The notes under the pieces were generated by a model that made no database searches, was not told where the DNA came from, and worked only from the letters and a program-made list of their open reading frames with translations. Shown here piece after piece: positions 4,870 through 6,931 of a DNA stretch of 6,931 nt. The translations under genes and the position numbers were made by a program. This stretch comes from an uncultured Clostridia bacterium (lineage in GTDB: Bacteria; Bacillota; Clostridia; Christensenellales; UBA1242): positions 1 to 6,931 of the forward strand of contig CAOJNR010000056.1 of the NCBI GenBank assembly GCA_948439925.1. Reading direction: 5' to 3'. Position 1 is the stretch's first letter; each line of letters begins with the position of its first letter.

Positions 4870-6478
4870 CTTTGTCTTGTATATTATTTTTATTTTGATT
4901 ATTTTCACTTGTATCTTCTTTAAGATATTCTGGCAAGCGTTCATATCCGCCACATTCAAGTTTTCTAAATTCATGATAAGGTTTCTTTTTACGTCGACAA
5001 TTTTTAGAAAATATTAAGTCATCTGCAACATATTTAAGATTTCCAAAATCAGGAGTTCCACCTTTTTTAAAAATAACACTTCCTAAACAACATATATACG
5101 GACATCTATCTTGAGCTTTAAATGAAACATTACCGAATGCAATCTGCTCTTCAGCACAGTTAAAATAAATTGCGATCATTTTTGAAACTTTTTGAAGATT
5201 CTCTTTTAAACTTATAAGATTTGAATTTTGTATATGTGATTTATATTCACATGACTTATCAAAAATATCATTCATAATCAGTTCAACATCTTCTTGTTTC
5301 AAAGCAGATTCTTCGATCTTTTTATTCCACATAATAAGACGTTTGTTCCACTCTTCTTTTTTTAGCCACCTTTTGCCGTCTCTGACACTTTTATTCTTTT
5401 TAAGAAATTCCATTGCTATCTCACGATATTCTTCTTCAAGTTCTTGCCCTTTTCTTATTCCTCTCAATTCATCAACAGTGTTTCCTGACATTTTGACTGC
5501 AATGTGTGGATTATTGCCATTATCAACAAACACATAAAAGTCGCCTTGCTTAAGTTGAGAAGAGGCAAGATGACTTGTGCACCATGGAGTATTTTTCACA
5601 AGTGCAGCAAGTTTTTTTGCATTTTGCATATATTCTGCTTTATTTGATTTCTTACCTTCAAATTTAAGCCAAATGCCTTTACCAAATGTATTAAGCCCCT
5701 CAATATTAACTGTGTTTTTCTCTGCTGTCCTTTTGTTAGATTTTTCAAGACCTGCAAAATAGAGATTTGCAAAATTGCTATAATCTTTTGTTCCATTATA
5801 TATAACTTCTAAAACATCACTGTTAAGGGTCATGTGACTTTCAATAGTTTTATGAAGCATTCGATTTTCAACAATCTTTTTATACTCGTTACCATTTTTA
5901 ACTGTGCGATAAACTTTCGAAAGCGTTTCTCTAAGCATAAGTGCTTTGAAAGCTGGCTCATAAGATGTCGATCTGATAAAGTCAACAATGTGCTTATATT
6001 CTGCCTGCTGCATCTCTTCAAATTGTTTTGCAATATAATCTTTGGCTTCACTCTCGTAATTACGATAATATTCAGCAGATTGCTTTTTCCCTCTTGCCTC
6101 CAAAGCTTTAAGTTCACCTTCAAAATATCTGTCAAGGTATTGATTATCATCTATGTCTATTTTAAAATACTCAATTTCATCTGCAAGAGCATAAAGTCTA
6201 TCAAGCTCTTGCTCTATATCTTCCCTAACTTTCTTATATCTTTCTTCTCCTTTTGGAATTTGACCTTGTTCATAGAAATTTGCAACAAAAAGTTTCTCCC
6301 AATCGCTCAGTTCGCTGTATACTTTTTTAATATTCTGCCCCATAGACAAAGTAAGGTCTGCCTTTTTCTCTTTAAAAAATTCACGCTCTGCAAACCTTTT
6401 ATGACTTTCTTCTTTCAGTAATCCTTTTGTTAAAACTTGATAATATTTTTCTTTTGAATAGTTATTTTTCCATTCCAT
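4856..6478 (-). CDS. Uncharacterised 540-residue protein with a W-C-T / GDFYVFVD core
   Basis: I do not recognise an established named family. Residues 1-260 are highly charged and predicted mostly helical, with Lys/Glu-rich stretches around 50-165 that could form coiled coils. The compact core spans about 265-360: KGIWLKF (267-273), NTPWCTS (296-302), a short helix, QGDFYVFVDNG (311-321), PHIAVKM (324-330), DELRGI (336-341) and GQELEEEY. A C-terminal part (430-515) contains Cys441, 459, 463, 464, 494 and 509, then a hydrophilic tail. The Cys, the strand pair and the ending R-G pattern recall the C-terminal core of PcfJ-like mobile-element proteins; this is a weak resemblance from memory. No signal peptide or membrane segment is seen. 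It is more AT-rich than gyrA and has no operon partner. The ATG at 6478 has no Shine-Dalgarno but sits where the promoter predicts transcription to begin, so translation is probably leaderless. The next internal Met (46) also lacks a ribosome site. Confidence 0.8.
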   Translation of the reverse strand: MEWKNNYSKEKYYQVLTKGLLKEESHKRFAEREFFKEKKADLTLSMGQNIKKVYSELSDWEKLFVANFYEQGQIPKGEERYKKVREDIEQELDRLYALADEIEYFKIDIDDNQYLDRYFEGELKALEARGKKQSAEYYRNYESEAKDYIAKQFEEMQQAEYKHIVDFIRSTSYEPAFKALMLRETLSKVYRTVKNGNEYKKIVENRMLHKTIESHMTLNSDVLEVIYNGTKDYSNFANLYFAGLEKSNKRTAEKNTVNIEGLNTFGKGIWLKFEGKKSNKAEYMQNAKKLAALVKNTPWCTSHLASSQLKQGDFYVFVDNGNNPHIAVKMSGNTVDELRGIRKGQELEEEYREIAMEFLKKNKSVRDGKRWLKKEEWNKRLIMWNKKIEESALKQEDVELIMNDIFDKSCEYKSHIQNSNLISLKENLQKVSKMIAIYFNCAEEQIAFGNVSFKAQDRCPYICCLGSVIFKKGGTPDFGNLKYVADDLIFSKNCRRKKKPYHEFRKLECGGYERLPEYLKEDTSENNQNKNNIQDKEKDL

Positions 6479-6484
6479 GCAAAT

Positions 6485-6513
6485 ATTATATCACATAGAA
6501 ATCTCCCTTTCAA
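6485..6513 (-). promoter_or_regulatory. Strong promoter for the 540-residue gene, predicted leaderless
   Basis: On the minus strand, the -35 TTGAAA (6513-6508) and a perfect -10 TATAAT (6490-6485) are separated by exactly 17 bases. Six bases (ATTTGC) separate the -10 from the ATG, so the conventional +1 is the A of the start codon at 6478. No ribosome binding site can fit in such a transcript. A purine-rich GGGAG lies inside the spacer, too far upstream to serve. Confidence 0.8.
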
Positions 6514-6540
6514 GACATTTTTCTTTTTTCTTTTCAAAAA

Positions 6541-6559
6541 CTATTGAAATTAGCAATAG
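6541..6559 (+). repeat. Inverted repeat overlapping the -35 of the regulator gene promoter
   Basis: CTATTG (6541-6546) and CAATAG (6554-6559) form a perfect six-base dyad with a seven-base spacer. The left arm contains the first three bases of the -35 box TTGAAA, and the right arm lies within the promoter spacer. It is a possible operator, perhaps autoregulatory, but it is short and could be chance in AT-rich DNA. Confidence 0.4.
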
Positions 6560-6572
6560 AACCCGGTATAAT
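6544..6572 (+). promoter_or_regulatory. Strong promoter for the CdaR/PucR-like gene
   Basis: The -35 TTGAAA (6544-6549), a 17-base spacer and a perfect -10 TATAAT (6567-6572) form a near-consensus housekeeping promoter. The predicted start is near 6579, giving a leader of about 67 bases to the ATG at 6646. It is divergent from the 6513-6485 promoter, with the two -35 boxes about 30 bases apart. Confidence 0.8.
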
Positions 6573-6602
6573 GTACCATGTTAGGCCATGAAATCAGAGA
6601 AG

Positions 6603-6626
6603 GCGGCGGGTGCGGAGCTGTGCCGC
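6603..6626 (+). promoter_or_regulatory. GC-rich hairpin in the leader just before the ribosome site
   Basis: GCGGC (6603-6607) can pair with GCCGC (6622-6626) around a 14-base loop, ending five bases before the AAAGGAG ribosome site (6631-6637). It might modulate translation of the regulator, but a five-pair GC stem in GC-rich sequence is weak evidence. Confidence 0.25.
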
Positions 6627-6645
6627 GGAGAAAGGAGACAACGTA

Positions 6646-6931
6646 ATGTTCAGCCGGATCTTCCAAAGCGTAGTTCTACAAATGAAGGATTGCTGTGACC
6701 GTGCTGTAGGCGTCATTGACGAACAGGGGACCGTGGTAGCCTGCAATGAGCTGAGCTGTATCGGTGAAAAGTGGGGAAACGCGGCCGCTCTGCTGGCGGC
6801 GGAGCAGGATACCCTGGTGGTCAGCGGCGGTTTTACCTTTAAGTTCCTGCCCGGCTGGAACGGCCAGCCTGATTATGCCGCCTTTGCCCGGGGAGAGGAT
6901 GAGCGGGCCGCTTTGGTGTGCTCCATGGCGG
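6646..6931 (+). CDS. CdaR/PucR-like transcriptional regulator, N-terminal part (3' truncated by window edge)
   Basis: The frame is open from the ATG at 6646 to the window edge, giving 95 residues. AAAGGAG (6631-6637) lies eight bases upstream, a strong start. The protein begins MFSRIFQSVVLQMKDCCDRA (helical), followed by VGVIDEQGTVVACNEL (residues 21-36) and later VVSGGFTFKFL and DYAAFARGEDE. This resembles the N-terminal sugar-diacid-recognition/PAS-like sensor of CdaR/PucR-type regulators found in Oscillospiraceae and relatives; the C-terminal helix-turn-helix would lie beyond the edge. The ligand is unknown. Codon use (CTG, GGC, GCC, CGG) and G+C above 60% differ sharply from everything to the left, so it may come from a different source or a different genome. 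The family call rests on the N-terminal pattern only. Confidence 0.65.
   Translation, partial: MFSRIFQSVVLQMKDCCDRAVGVIDEQGTVVACNELSCIGEKWGNAAALLAAEQDTLVVSGGFTFKFLPGWNGQPDYAAFARGEDERAALVCSMA

Noticed and set aside
5834..6421. 195-residue plus-strand frame opposite the 540-residue gene
   Set aside because: The Phe/Ile/Leu-rich, membrane-like composition is the expected artefact of reading the reverse complement of a Lys/Glu-rich gene.
6518..6540. Pyrimidine-rich tract as a terminator for a minus-strand or plus-strand gene
   Set aside because: There is no stem of useful length beside the T-run, and the tract lies upstream of divergent genes, where no transcript needs to end.
1..6931. CRISPR array, tRNA, rRNA or insertion sequence
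   Set aside because: No regularly spaced repeats, tRNA-like cloverleaf, rRNA segments, transposase frame or paired terminal repeats were seen.

Overview
The window looks like a chromosomal segment of an AT-rich, low-GC Firmicute, most likely an uncultivated gut-type clostridial lineage. The basis is strong GGAG-type Shine-Dalgarno sites before almost every start, standard-code translation, gyrB followed by gyrA on one strand, and Firmicutes-like protein families. The exact taxon cannot be read from the sequence.

Left part (1-4836, + strand): the 3' end of gyrB (TOPRIM and C-terminal regions) and complete gyrA. They are separated by a 209-base intergenic region and a tight three-gene cassette: a DUF488-family protein (849-1358), a MazG-like nucleotide pyrophosphohydrolase (1352-1687), and an unusual single frame (1696-2268) joining a three-helix PQ-loop/SemiSWEET-like membrane unit to a nucleoside 2-deoxyribosyltransferase-like domain. 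Spacings are -7, +8 and +18 bases, so the cassette and gyrA are probably co-transcribed and partly translationally coupled. Two of the three genes suggest nucleotide or nucleoside chemistry, placed between the two gyrase subunit genes. The gyrB-cassette intergenic region is rich in structure: a dyad around an extended -10 box, a long imperfect stem, a terminator-like hairpin and an imperfect direct repeat. It may be an operator and attenuating leader for the cassette-gyrA unit.

Middle part (4842-6478): a strong bidirectional terminator separates gyrA from a convergent minus-strand gene for a 540-residue protein that I cannot name. It has a long charged helical N-terminal half, a compact core with W-C-T, GDFYVFVD and ELRG signatures, and a Cys-containing C-terminal part. 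Its promoter (TTGAAA, 17 bases, TATAAT) places the predicted +1 exactly on the A of the ATG, so the mRNA is predicted to be leaderless.

Right edge (6479-6931): a divergent promoter region, then the start of a CdaR/PucR-like transcriptional regulator running off the window. Base composition jumps from roughly 25-40% G+C to above 60% near position 6560 and codon use changes with it. The right end may be a horizontally acquired segment boundary or an assembly chimera. This matters before any functional link is drawn between the 540-residue gene and the regulator.
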